This document shows, in pieces, positions 28,401 through 38,890 of a stretch of 64,000 nucleotides of DNA; the first letter of the stretch is position 1; the number at the start of each line of letters is the position of its first letter. The stretch comes from Odiellus spinosus (lineage: Eukaryota; Arthropoda; Arachnida; Opiliones; Phalangiidae). The position numbers were made by a program, and so were the translations under genes. The notes below the pieces were generated by a model, which worked only from the letters and a program-made list of their open reading frames with translations, had not been told where the DNA came from and made no database searches. Location: positions 4,697,426-4,761,425 of the forward strand of contig OY987240.1 of assembly GCA_963920705.1 (NCBI GenBank), written 5' to 3'.

Positions 28401-28828
28401 ATTTTTTTGGTTTCGTGCCAACTTATGTAAGAGAAAAATCTTTCAACTTATTTATAGCCAAAAATATTATTTTCATATTTAAATTTACAAATATAACTTA
28501 TATATCACTCATATTTTAGTCTTTAAGGTCGATAAATAAATTATATTTGAATTTTCAATAACAAAACACAGCAGAATATACATTAAAAACATAAATGAAC
28601 CAAGGCGTATTGCGCCTTGGCACTTATACTTTTCGATCGTTAGATTAGAGAACTAAAACTGCTCAAAAAATGAAACGAGAATAAGTTGAAATAACCTTTC
28701 TTGTTCTCAGATGTAAAATCCTCAATAATGGTTTCCATACTTTCCATATTCATTATAATTTGTAGTTACCAATCGATATTCGTTAAGTTATCATGACCAC
28801 TTGAGTCTTGATCAGATCGTTATATTCG

Positions 28829-29635
28829 TTACGCGTACGAAAGTAAACAAGTTGGGAAAACCCAAAATGGTACCTCCCCGAGCACTAACCGAACCTGATT
28901 TCTAGCACGTTCGGCTTCAGCATATTCTACCTCTTGGCGTCTAAAAGCCTTCGCTAACTGATTTCTAGCACGTTCGGCTTCAGTACATTCTACCTCTTGG
29001 CGTCTAAAAGCCATCGCCGACTGATTTCTAGCACGTTCGGCTTCAGTATATTCTACCTCTTGGCGTTTAAAACCCATCGCTAACTGATTTCTAGCACGTT
29101 CTGCTTCAGTATATCCTACATCTTGGCGTTTATCAGCCATTGCCAACTGACTTCTAGCCCGTTCTGCTTCTGTATATCCTACCTCTTGGCGTTTATCAGC
29201 CATGGCTAGCCTTTTTCTAGCTCGTTCTACTTCTGTATATTCTGCGTCTTTGCGCGATTTTTTTTTCACTAGCGAACCTGCACTATTATTGGCCCTCGGT
29301 TCTGAGTTAGAGGTGGAAGGTTGATTTTCATCCTTTGGAGAAGTTATAAAACCCTCCATTACCTGTATTCCTACCACTTCAGTATTGCTTTTAACTACAT
29401 TGGTAGATGGCGGTACTTCGTAATTATCTTGCCTAGCAATAGCGCGTGATAAGATCACTTCAGTCGGAGTAACAGTTATATTAGTACCGGACACAATGAC
29501 TTTCTTTTGGGCCGCTAAATCTTTCCTTCTTTCACATTCTCTCCTACGATATTCTGGATCAGCTCTGCGTTCTCTCATTCTCTCTCTAGCTTTACTCTTT
29601 CTTAATTCCTCTTTGCTAATATCTTCGTCTCCCAT
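28829..29635 (-). CDS. Protein with 21-residue tandem repeats, unknown function
   Basis: The frame of 268 residues from ATG 29635 begins with a charged segment rich in Arg and Glu (KARERMRERRADPEYRRRE). It ends with about five or six tandem 21-residue repeats of the pattern RQEVxYTEAERARNQLAMxxK (roughly residues 130-250). The regular EAERARxQLA spacing suggests a long helix, similar in style to STPR-type DNA-binding repeats, but I do not claim that identity. It lies in the Helentron-like insertion, and its last residues run into that element's end. Confidence 0.5.
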   Translation of the reverse strand: MGDEDISKEELRKSKARERMRERRADPEYRRRECERRKDLAAQKKVIVSGTNITVTPTEVILSRAIARQDNYEVPPSTNVVKSNTEVVGIQVMEGFITSPKDENQPSTSNSEPRANNSAGSLVKKKSRKDAEYTEVERARKRLAMADKRQEVGYTEAERARSQLAMADKRQDVGYTEAERARNQLAMGFKRQEVEYTEAERARNQSAMAFRRQEVECTEAERARNQLAKAFRRQEVEYAEAERARNQVRLVLGEVPFWVFPTCLLSYA

Positions 29636-31631
29636 TTTTTATGATTAAAATTTTTAAAGTAAATAATACCCAAACGCAATAATAAAAATCCAAATCGAAG
29701 TTGAATGAATTCAAAACTACAATCTCAAGAAAGTGTTAAATAACTCTTAACACAAAGTAAAATAAATTACTAACGAATACAAAAACCAAATAGAGAGTAA
29801 CTACTTTGATCTTCAAAGTAAACATTAAACTCGTACACTTGAGTAACAAAAAATATATCAGAATTCAATCGGTAAAGCGTAAAATAATATTTTACGAAAA
29901 TAGAAATTTATAACTTTAGAAAAAAAAATAATGAATCGGAAATAACCATTGTTTTTCAACAATTATTCCAATTCTAAACTCAATAATAAATCGAAACAAA
30001 ATTAGAATTCAAGCGATTGAAAATAGCAATCTTCAGTAAATATTTGGTACAGATATAATAAGAATATCTCAATTAAACACTAAATTCATCAATTAAATAA
30101 TTGAAAGGAAAAATTAATTTGTTACCGAGAATAAGTTGAATTCGAAGAATTCGAAGAATCCAAAATTTCATAGAGGGAACTTTTATGTAAACTAGCTTGA
30201 TCAAGAAGTAAATAAATTATGGATTAAGCAAGTCTTTCAAGAATTAAAATCAATTAAAAAGAAAAAAAGGTCAAGGTTCCTCTGATAAAACCATATGGGA
30301 AATACGGTACTAGAGTATTTGTAAACCAAGTAACGCCAATAAGCAAAACTTTATATGCATGACTTCGGAATAGTTGACACAATCCTAAGCAAACCTATTC
30401 AATAAACAATAAACACATTATCTTTCCGCGTGTGAGGCTAAAACAAGGCTTATGGCGTAAAATTTCGGTTTTTGCTGATACTCGGTCTATAGATACGCAA
30501 TTAAATGACGGCCGAATCAGTATTTCGCGCTTATATATGCGCCGAGAAACGATAAACTAATTAAAAAATTCAATCCCATGATAAAAGAAACACCTACAAT
30601 TTTAACAACGGTGGCTAAGCTAAAAAATTAAATCAATCTATCAAAATTATATACAAGAGTATAGACATTTGTATACAACTTGTATTAGATTTTCAATCCA
30701 CCCTGAGTTTGCAGCAAGCCTAAGCCTAGAGTACCGTTATACTTATGCTTTTTGAACTAAATGGTATATGGAAAATAGCTTAGCGCGTGCTGCCAACTCT
30801 AGCTGGTATCATAACGCTCATTTTTCTTTAAATTTTGGACTATTTCTTAAATATCTTCTAAACTATCTCCAATTTTAAATTTAATTTTCAACTAAATTAT
30901 AAATTAGATTAAGTGAAACAATTGTAATATTTTTAATTACATTTTAAATTAATATTACGTTTCAATTCACCAAAAGATATCCCGGCATAAGGCAACTTTA
31001 CACTTTACGCTTCCAAAGAGACTATAAAAGCGAATCGAATGCCATTATATAGTATCCGATTGTGGTAAGATCTGGTGGACACCCCAACTTATCAAAGCTC
31101 AAAGGTTCTGGCATTGAGTGTTCACGTGTCGGTCAATTTACCCTTGGGGGGCGATGTTTGGAGAGTGGATGGTTGACGTGGACCATATTAGTGAGGGACG
31201 CCTCGCTAGTATGGCCCGCTGAGATCGGAAACTGGAGGTTGGACCTTGGTGTGTGGATGGTCGGAGGTGATTATAACAGTGGGAGACGTCCCATTGGCTA
31301 TAATCGCCTTCAACTGTCCGGCATCGAGGTTCGACCATGATGTGGATGGTGGAAGGTGATAATATGCAATGGGAGACGTCCGGTTGCATAATATTGCACG
31401 ACACCTGAAGCTCAATTTGGCAGCCAGAAGGAATTCCCGTTGAACGGAATTGAACGATAAGAAGGCATGATTACGTCACTAGACTTTTGATCCGATTATT
31501 AAGGTCACGTGATATCCGGTTACACCGGAAATTGTGTACACCGGAAGCCACAAACACACACACAGACACACAGACTGACACGACGAACGTAATACCTCCC
31601 CGTGAACTAGTTCACTCGGGGAGGTAAAAAG
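28845..31631 (-). mobile_element. Helentron-like (HINE-type) element nested in the hAT
   Basis: Read on the minus strand, it starts CTTTTTACCTCCCCGAG (31631) and ends CTCGGGGAGGTACCATTTT, then a TTGGGTTTTCCCAA hairpin and CTTGTT (28845). A sister copy at 50199-53257 has the same two ends. Both have a CA-rich microsatellite near the 5' end. Paired subterminal inverted repeats plus a 3' hairpin fit Helentron-type elements; no Rep/helicase is visible. Confidence 0.5.
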
Positions 31632-32169
31632 ACAAGCGAAGGCTGCAAAGCGATGCCAAGGAATATTAAAGGGGGAAGCAACGGCGCTGAACATTCCGTG
31701 AAAAGTCTAAAGATGACGTAGGTTTTCTCTCGCTTCTGTAACCAAAGATGCTTACTGAGTTACCTATACATCATCTAGCCTTAGACTCTCAAGCAAGGAG
31801 TCGCGACTGTTACACGTAGCATGCGCGAAAAAGGACGCGCATTAGAAAATTAGGTCGAGAAAAAGGGGGAATTGATATTCCCTGGCGACGCCAAGGAAAA
31901 AAATGAGAACGGCACTCACGAGTCACCGCAGATATCGCCCTGTGGAGCCTGGGATATGGGATGATGGGACGGTTTACAAGCCGTATCTCCCACGAAAGAA
32001 TGACTTTCTTCGCGCACCGTACGCCCAAGAGCTAGAGGTATATGTAGGTGATAGACTACTACCTAAATAGACTAGTCGAGCTCTTTCTTAAATGTGTCGC
32101 CTAAAGAAATCGCTTCAATATCCCTCTCACGAAAATCCAGCTTAAGCATGAGAGCCCGCCCATGAGAAA
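31632..32169. other. hAT interior right of the nested element, no gene
   Basis: No coding frame is supportable. A stretch at about 31680-31850 (containing ACGTAGGTTTTCTCTCGCTTC and GCATGCGCGAAAAAGGACGCGC) recurs in inverted, rearranged form around 38450-39100, so it is another dispersed repeat. Confidence 0.4.
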
Positions 32170-32410
32170 TAAAGCTGACCGGGCCCATATATTTAAAGAC
32201 GAAGAAAAAACCCGACCCGAATATTTTAAGGCGAAGAAAAAACCCGACCCGGCCCGGGCCCGATTGAAAATGAGCCCGACCCGACCCGGGCCCGATTGAA
32301 AATGAGCCCGACCCGACCCGACCCGGATTTTTTTTTTAATTTTGTGCTCGACCCGACCCGACCCGAAACGGGTTCGGGTCGGGTCGAAAAAGCCCGATTT
32401 AATCGGGGAC
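32170..32410. repeat. Right subterminal CCCGACCCGG repeats of the hAT element
   Basis: Repeats of CCCGACCCGGGCCCGATTGAAAA-like and CCCGACCCGACCCG motifs lie just inside the right hAT terminus, matching the left block at 25767-25850. Confidence 0.7.
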
Positions 32411-32424
32411 CCGACTCGTCTCTA

Positions 32425-32725
32425 GAAACCAGCTCGGTGTAGGTGGAGGTCCGGGTAAAATTTGCGTCGGTCCTGTCAATGGTGGCGTTGGTATTGATAT
32501 TGGTGACGTCAGACTGGCTGGAAAGTTCTGCACGTTGACGGAGGGAGGTTCTATTAAACTTTTCATGGTCAAAAATTGTAGAAGAGTCGTCAAATAGTGT
32601 CGAAGTTTGTTTTCGGGTGACATTTTCAATTTCAAAATCCTCTTTATTTCACGATCAAGAGCTGAGGCTTCTTTACCCGCTTCCGAGGAAAGAGCCGTTT
32701 CTGGTAACAAAACCATTCGCTTCAT
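32425..32725 (-). pseudogene. N-terminal half of the Polinton 2 264-like gene
   Basis: ATG 32725 overlaps the preceding stop as ATGA, exactly as in Polinton 1. The start (MKRMVLLPETAL) and the helix with ALDREI correspond to MKSMILVPATSL and TLDEEI in Polinton 1. A Pro/Thr-rich linker follows. The frame enters the hAT terminus after the target site and stops shortly inside it. The other half is at 25752-25326. Confidence 0.75.
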
Positions 32726-33100
32726 CGTACCAGAGAAGAAATGGTTGAAATCAGGGTGGGTACCAAAGCACCGATTAAACCGGGCAACAGACCTCCTCCT
32801 TGTTTTAAATACAATTTCCGATTCGTTTTGGTGGTCCCCCGTTTACTGCCTAATTGACGGACAAGACCTCGGTATCTCAATGTTACCGCGTAACAAGTTA
32901 AAAAACGTTTTGTTGATTGATTTAATTTGAGGGGCCTTGGCTCTTTTCAAAAACTGCTCTAGTTTTCCACCTCCTTTCTGACTAACGTTGACCAACCTCC
33001 TTAAGAAAGGCAAGTGTTTCTTCAGGGGATGCCGTTGTCTGGTAAATCTGGTTTGGGTCCGTAAAGCCCTCCGAGCGTTCCGTAATAAAACTTTTTTCAT
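32722..33100 (-). pseudogene. Polinton 2 small basic core-like protein, frameshifted
   Basis: From ATG 33100 the protein is Arg/Lys-rich with HLPFLRRLV and QKGGGK, like the Polinton 1 130-residue protein (TFLPFLQAL and LKGGG). A shift near 32840 moves the hydrophobic C terminus (GGGLLPGLIGALVPTL type) into another frame. That second frame ends with TGA overlapping the next ATG. An upstream open stretch to 33187 lacks an ATG and is not counted. Confidence 0.65.
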
Positions 33101-33210
33101 AATGATATTGGTTTGCGCTTGCTCCTCAAACGTCTTGAGGTACGTTTTCTCACCATGTTCTTTTAAAGTCAAGATCCGTAATAACACTTTTATTGAAGAA
33201 ACAAGCTTAT

Positions 33211-33855
33211 TTATTTGTCATCGCAAACAATAATCATATTTCCTTCGTGAGGGAATAGGTTACTTCTTAAACGTAACTCGTCAGGCATATTTTGTTTTAA
33301 ATCTATACACAAGTAAAAAAATGGATTAGCAGCCGTCACTAGATGAAAAGCTTTGGCCACGAGATTTTTGTTATGGGGAAATATTTGTCTACTCAAGTAG
33401 TTTATTTGACTTCCATCGCGAGGATTTTTGAAACATATGATATACGAGTAATTAAGGCGGCTTTCTTTTCCTTGCCCAAATAGATTTTGAGTTAACAAAG
33501 CCACTGACACATTTTTATGGTGTCAGGAAACACAGTAGATACTGGCGATGTGCGCGTTATTATAACAGGTAAAGGCCAAATCGTCAATAATTAAAAATTT
33601 ATGCAAATTTTCATCCCAAAAATTGGGATCTTCTGGTGGCAATCCTTCTATAAACTCCAAATTTTTTACCTCTTTCTGCATGTCTTTAAATTTTTGTTGG
33701 TACTCTTTATAACAGTACACGATCCTATTGGGTGGAGGTTCAATTAAAATGTCGGCGTTTTTTAAAAGGTTAAATATCCAGGTGGTTTTGCCACTCATGG
33801 TTGGACCACTCACCAACAGCTGCATTGGGGCTTGAAATTTGATTCGGCACGACAT
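33211..33855 (-). pseudogene. Polinton 2 packaging ATPase, one frameshift, no intron
   Basis: ATG 33855 opens a frame with an uninterrupted Walker A (GPTMSGKTT, residues 17-25) and Walker B (LIIDDLAF near 88-95). The frame shifts near 33515-33525, and the rest (ALLTQNLFG, then IICFKNPRD, ending at 33211) is in another frame. Unlike Polinton 1, the P-loop is not split by an intron. The ATG lies within the 3' end of the PPP1R15-like gene. Confidence 0.8.
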
Positions 33856-34004
33856 TTTTCAAATTTAAACTCAAAATCTCTAATTCTCTTTTTAAAACGG
33901 AAATGATTGACAAAATTCCAATTGGTCCGATCCTCGATAGGGATATACCAAATAACCGTTATCTCGTCAAATGTCACCTTTTTTATACTCTTTTCCAAAT
34001 CCAT
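33810..34004 (-). CDS. Small PPP1R15/GADD34-like PP1-binding protein of Polinton 2
   Basis: The protein has 64 residues from ATG 34004. K9-V10-T11-F12 is a textbook RVxF docking motif for PP1. It is followed by a beta-like ITVIWYI stretch, an EDR (24-26), W29, RFKKRI (36-41) and a helical FEFKFEKC. This order and spacing match the conserved C-terminal core of PPP1R15A/B, where RVxF and nearby residues hold PP1 and the RFxxRI helix helps contact actin/eIF2-alpha. I infer an eIF2-alpha dephosphorylation role against host translation arrest. The gene overlaps BIR upstream by 38 bases and the ATPase downstream by 46 bases. Confidence 0.7.
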   Translation of the reverse strand: MDLEKSIKKVTFDEITVIWYIPIEDRTNWNFVNHFRFKKRIRDFEFKFEKCRAESNFKPQCSCW

Positions 34005-34389
34005 CCAATACCACCTCTCGTACTGCTTTCACAAACCTCAAAATATGTTTGTTTTTCATCAAAATGGTGAGTTTTTCCACAGCTTTGGCCAATTTTTCTT
34101 GATGGGCTTCTTCGTACGCTTTCAAATTAGTTTTATCCTGATCGAGTAAAAAGGCGCAAAACGGGGCTTCTCTTTGATGTACGCTCAGTGGATATTCATC
34201 GTTACTGCTTTCGCTCCAGTCAAATTCATTGTGACAACAGAAACATCTAGTCTTACAGCCATCGTTCAAGTAGAAAAAACCCGCTTCAGCTAGTTCCGAA
34301 GCTAGATACGAGTGGCGTGGCAAGTGTTTCGAGGCCGTCAACCAATTGATATTGTTAAAGGTCTCCAATCTTTTACTTTCACGATACAT
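33967..34389 (-). CDS. BIR-domain (IAP-like) protein of Polinton 2
   Basis: The protein has 140 residues. The BIR signature spans R7-LETF, ELAEAGFFY (32-40), C49-x2-C52, W58, H71-x6-C78. The C-to-H gap is two residues longer than in the Polinton 1 copy. The C-terminal half is Lys/Glu-rich and helical. The ATG sits at the edge of a dispersed repeat that begins near 34388, so the native start may be lost; in Polinton 1 this point overlaps the polymerase gene. Likely an anti-apoptotic element protein. Confidence 0.8.
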   Translation of the reverse strand: MYRESKRLETFNNINWLTASKHLPRHSYLASELAEAGFFYLNDGCKTRCFCCHNEFDWSESSNDEYPLSVHQREAPFCAFLLDQDKTNLKAYEEAHQEKLAKAVEKLTILMKNKHILRFVKAVREVVLDGFGKEYKKGDI

Positions 34390-34830
34390 TCTTCAATCTC
34401 GAGTTTGCAGGAAGCCAATACTGCCCGTTATACCTTCGCTTTTTTGACTAAATTATATATGGAAAATAGCTTAGCGCGTGCTGCCAACTCAAGCGGGTAT
34501 TAAATGGTTAAAGTTCTTTAAATTTTTGGACAATTTTTTTAAATATATTCAAAACTATCTCAGATTTTAAATTTTTTTACCATGGAAAAGGGGTATATAT
34601 AGCTTTCTTAATTTCTTTCATTTTTGGTCAATTTCTTAAATATCTTCTAAGCTATCTCGAATTTTAAATTGATTTTTCAATTGTATTATAATATAAATTA
34701 ATATTGCGTTTCATTTCCTTAAACGGTATCACACCATAAGGCTCATTTTCATTCAATGTGGCAGCCAGGCTTATAGGAATTCCCGTTGAACGGAATCGAA
34801 CGATATGATGGCATGATAATGTCTGTAGAC
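34388..34830. repeat. Dispersed repeat copy abutting Polinton 2
   Basis: This sequence (TTGCAGGAAGCC, TATATGGAAAATAGCTTAGCGCG, then AATTCCCGTTGAACGGAAT) recurs at about 30700-31470, 51590-51760 and 52260-53060. It belongs to the Helentron-like family and marks the right breakpoint of Polinton 2, where the polymerase gene should lie. Confidence 0.6.
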
Positions 34831-34966
34831 TTTTGCTCCAAGAAAGGTTTAGGGAGTAAATATCACTCGAGTTGAACTTCATATGCCAAGTGCTCAATAA
34901 TACATGCAATTTAAAGTTTAACGTTCTCAATCTCTACTTTACTTTTTTAATAAACTTGAGTTTTGT

Positions 34967-35089
34967 GACTAGGATGTGCTTTAAATCCAGACTAATAATT
35001 GGCCAGCAACGTCATTACTACTCCTTAATGACGTTGTCATTAAGTAGTTTGTCAATTATTAAAGTCTGGATCTAAAGCACATCCTAGTC
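34967..35089. repeat. Short foldback element
   Basis: The arm GACTAGGATGTGCTTTA..ATCCAGACT at 34967-34993 is inverted at 35063-35089, and inner parts (TAATTG, AATGACGT) also pair. It is a 123-bp foldback or small MITE. Confidence 0.65.
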
Positions 35090-35225
35090 GTAGAAATCAA
35101 GAATATTAAAAAAGAAAGTATAGATTTATAATGTTAAATAGGATAGGGGAAACGAAACATTCTTCTGGTCCCCATCTTGTAATCTTAAGGTAAGGTAAGG
35201 TTAGGTTAGGTGAATTAATCCCTGC

Positions 35226-36369
35226 CAGGGGCGTAACAACTAGGGGGGCACAGGGGGCATTGCCCCCTCCAATGTTGATCTTGCCCCCTGCAATGTCGAA
35301 CTTGCCTCCTCCAAAACATTTAAAGTGTCGCCTCTATTGTGGAAGAAAATATTTTCCATGCTAAACACCCAATAATATTTATAATTATATTATATTGGGG
35401 GAAATATTTTATATCAAAATCTTGTAGCTCGAAAAATGTATTTTCTTGGTAACTACTAGACCTAGTTCATTATATTCATATAGAAATATTTTACTGCTAT
35501 AAAAAAACCACCGTACTGTAAAGAGGTGGTTACTCATCGGCTAAGACCGAAGGTTAGCTTTCAAAGCTGTCAAAACATAATACATTGATATTCCCACACT
35601 TCGCTTTAACCGTTTTAACTAAAACTAAAAGTATACTTCAAAAACATAAAGCCCGAAACTAAAAGTGATGAACATAAACCCCCGATTCTCAGCCCTGACT
35701 AGGATGAACCCGCCTTTGGGCTGTTGTAAGAATTCTCTACGTTTAACGTTTTAACTTAAGTAAGGTCTAAAAGAAGAAAACTGACGGACTATTTTGTGGA
35801 CATAAAATCCAAATATGAAGATAAATACAATGCATGGGCTTTTACACAAAATTTGTTGACCAACTTGACCATGGTGAATAACGTATAATAATAATAAAAT
35901 AAGAGCTAGTCAGCTACTGCACGTTTAAAAGCAACAGTTTATTAAATATATGTTTTATGAGAGCTTTCGGACGTACTAGAGTACTGACTCCCTTTTCAAT
36001 CCTTTTCTACTTTAACATAACAACATTTACAAAAATAACAAATATACGTCCGAAAGTTCCCCTAAAAACGCTTATTTAATAGATTATTTTTCACCATGCA
36101 GTAGCTGTCTCGACTCTAGTGAATTATTTGAATATTATTATACAATACCTGTGGTTGTACAGTACTTGTGGGTAGGACTTGGACTATTTGAAAAATTGAA
36201 ATACCTTTTAGTGTTAAAAAGAAAATTATCATATTTGCCCCCCCCCCCCGTCCCATCTGAAAAAGGTATGCATTTGAAAAAAAATTTCAATATAGGAACC
36301 AAACCAAAAAATTACCTCATTTTTGCGGATTTTGCCCCCTCCAATCTGAAAAACGTTCTTACGCCCCTG
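35226..36369. mobile_element. Non-autonomous hAT-type element, 1.14 kb
   Basis: The ends CAGGGGCGTAACAAC (35226) and its inverse form CAGGGGCGTAAGAAC (36369) are flanked by ATCCCTGC (35218-35225) and ATCCCTGG (36370-36377), a 7/8 matching duplication. GGGGGCATTGCCCCCTCC lies just inside the left end. It has no transposase. Confidence 0.75.
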
Positions 36370-36638
36370 ATCCCTGGAAACAGCCCATCCACCCAACTAG
36401 ATAATCCCTAGCTCGGGCTAAGCCGTCCCTCTAGTAATATTTTAAGTGAGGTTAGGTTAGTTAATCCTTCAAATTGTTTTACGTTAGTCCTGTCTTTCCT
36501 AGGGAGAGGGATGTAGCTAAAAATAGGCAAAGCTGGATTTCCTTTAATGTATATATATTTAACATTAGTCGTACACATGGTTATGTTTTAAATATTTTTG
36601 AAAGGCTAAATTAGATAAAATTAATTTTTAACGCTTTA
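36370..36638. other. Repeat-derived spacer, no gene
   Basis: It contains a short TTAGG-like run near 36450 and otherwise unremarkable AT-rich DNA. Confidence 0.3.
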
Positions 36639-36801
36639 CGAGAGGGATGTCACTCTTGATTTTCTTGTACATCTGAGTTCACTAAAGTCCAGCTTTGGAA
36701 GCGTAATCAGTTTTAATTCTTGCTGAGCCCAAGGTCCCGCTTTGGTAGTTCAAACATTTTGTACACCTGAGTTCTCAACTTCTCAAGTGTCTGCCTCCTC
36801 G
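36639..36801. repeat. MITE with CGAG..GACACTTGAG-type ends
   Basis: A longer relative of the 28295-28400 element, with the same GTACACCTGAGTTC interior and terminal CGAGAGGGATGTCACTC / CGAGGAGGCAGACACTT. Confidence 0.55.
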
Positions 36802-37025
36802 ACACTTGAGCACTAGCGTCGGGCATTTAAGTCTAAAAAATCATAGAATAAGTAGGGGGAGATAAAAATAATAATGTAAAATTTTGTACATTTAGTGTTA
36901 TTTTATTTATAAATTTAACAATAAATTTATTTGAAATATTTTTTCCTAGGTCGTCTTTATCCGTTTTTTTGTTGAGAGACTCGAGCAGAGAGTGTTTAGT
37001 TTAGTGCTCTCTGGTAGGAGAGAGC

Positions 37026-37998
37026 ACGGACCGTTTATATACCGGACGAGAAAAGCAACCGTTTTTCTGCCCCGTCCACCGACTCTCTATAGAGTCCAGA
37101 TTGTAGTGGGACAAGGTCATCCTTTCATTCGCGGGTGACAAAATCTCGTATATTAGTTGCAACGTGAAGCTGGGCACCCTCTTTCAGTAACGCTCCCCAC
37201 ATTTCTAAGTAAACAATTCTTAGAGTTAAAGGAAAGAGTAGATTTATACACGCTGCCAAATTAAGGTGAACTACAGAGAGTGAACCAGCTGCGGGCAAAT
37301 GGTCACCAAACGTGATGTACGCGCTGTAAACTGTGGCTGCGGACCTAGAATCGAAACCTTATTGTAAATTGGCACCCCCTGCTGAGAAAATCTCCGAAAA
37401 TACTAGGAATTTTTGCTGATCACGTGGTATACCACTTTGAATGAGGGGGAAAACGACCTTGGACAACTATTTTCTCATGCTTTACTGAGCCGATGCTAAG
37501 GGAAGGATATTTTGTAGTGTTGAAGCTAGGAGGATGAAGGGGGACCTCTGGAGAAGAAAGCAAGTGTTGCATGAACGGCATACTAAAATGTGCGTGACAT
37601 AACTATAGACTGCCACCTAAAGGAAAAATTGAGAAACTATATTACTATTTTCGTCCAGGTTTTTAAACTGGGTGGAAAGTTAAATTCTTCTGGCACTGGG
37701 AGCTAAAATCGCTACGACAATTATCGAAACAGCAATATCTCCCCATTTTAATTTGAAATACTATATAGCACACTAATCTTATTACATATTATATATTTTA
37801 TTTTATATTTCGAGCTTCTTACGCCTATCATATGATGGCGCTACCTACTATGTCCGTCAATTTTGGCTCGGCCGAGGCAGCCGTAGATGAATCGCGCAGC
37901 TCGTGTTCGGGGAATACAATTTTCTGTTCCAGAGGCACGAGTATTATATTCCTAGGTTGAAGGCTAGCGAATTCTCGTCCGGTATATAAACGGTCCGT
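37026..37998. mobile_element. MULE-like element with 9-bp target duplication
   Basis: The terminal inverted repeat ACGGACCGTTTATATACCGG (with GACGAGAA following) begins at 37026 and is inverted to end at 37998. GGAGAGAGC flanks it on both sides (37017-37025 and 37999-38007), an exact 9-bp duplication as in Mutator-like elements. No transposase is present. A second family member is at 54916-55679. Confidence 0.8.
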
Positions 37999-38007
37999 GG
38001 AGAGAGC

Positions 38008-38519
38008 CAGAGTTTGCTCATTTGGCCTCGATCTGCTAGTGAAGAGAGATCATCACGACTAGGGACAGAGGTATTTAGTAATTGACGAATTCGAAATATC
38101 CTTACTCATAAACTAACTTCTAGGGGCTACGCCATTCTGGGTACAAATATAATGATGTATTATCGCAATAGATGGCGCGCCTGCGCCTCACTCTATCTCT
38201 CGCTCTCGTTCCTATCCACGCATTACACCGGTTGCTATGGGAAACGCGTCGACGGGAGGAATTATCGATCGCCTAGTTTGTCTCTCTCGTCTACAGCGTA
38301 GCCAATCAGAATAGGATCAGAATGGGAACTACAATCTAGGAAGATGAATGGATAGGAACGGCCACCTCATGTCATAACTTGCGTCGTTTCAAAGTCAGCT
38401 TCTGCTTTCAATTCCCCCTTTGTTTCCCCCCTTTGCTGATACCGTATTTTCTAAGGCGCATCCTTTTTCGCGCACGCTACGTGTAACACTCGTGACTCCT
38501 TGCTAGAGAAGGAGCGAGC
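38008..38519. other. Non-coding spacer
   Basis: No gene is seen. The stretch includes GC-richer sequence near 38160-38300 and a dispersed repeat piece near 38455-38510 shared with 31800-31840. Confidence 0.3.
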
Positions 38520-38890
38520 TATGGATTTTCTCAGCAGGGGTGCCAATTTACAATAAGGTTTCGATTCCACCACAGTTTGCACCGCGTAAATATTTACCTT
38601 ATCCGTTATCCTTACGAATAGTTTATTTATTGGGATATTGAGCGCCTCGCTTTACGCGAGCTGATCATCACGTTTGGTGACCATTCGCCCGCAGCTGGTT
38701 CACTATCTGTGGTTCACCTTAATTTGGCAGCGCGTATAAACCTACTCTTTCCTTTATTTCTAAGAATTGTTTACTTAGAAATGTAAGGAGGGTTATTGAA
38801 AGAGGGTCCCCAACTTCATGTTGTACGAAATTTGTCACCCGCGAATAAAAGGATGACCTTGTACCATTACAATCCGTGAGAGAGCGGACT
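38520..38890. repeat. Inverted second copy of the 37083-37395 sequence
   Basis: The sequence from CTCAGCAGGGGTGCC through CATCCTTTTATTCGCGGGTG is the diverged reverse complement of 37083-37395. It makes an inverted pair about 1.1 kb apart, and appears to be a partial MULE-family copy lacking its terminal repeat. Confidence 0.6.

Larger units (their letters stand above)
25753..32424. mobile_element. 6.67 kb hAT transposon with 8-bp target duplication
   Basis: The ends are TAGAGACGAGTCGGG at 25753 and its inverse at 32424. They are flanked by perfect 8-bp copies of GAAACCAG (25745-25752 and 32425-32432), the hAT hallmark. Subterminal regions carry dense CCCGACCCGG-type repeats. Inside are a broken BED/hATC transposase on the minus strand (28207-26105), a small MITE (28295-28400) and a Helentron-like insertion (28845-31631). 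Confidence 0.9.

Noticed and set aside
31062..31415. Overlapping frames on both strands shared with 52772-53016
   Set aside because: They are shared because of the dispersed repeat, not because of coding conservation; the differences keep stems rather than codons.
36151..36411. 86-residue frame with a run of prolines
   Set aside because: It arises from a C-run and hAT-type element end; no protein features.
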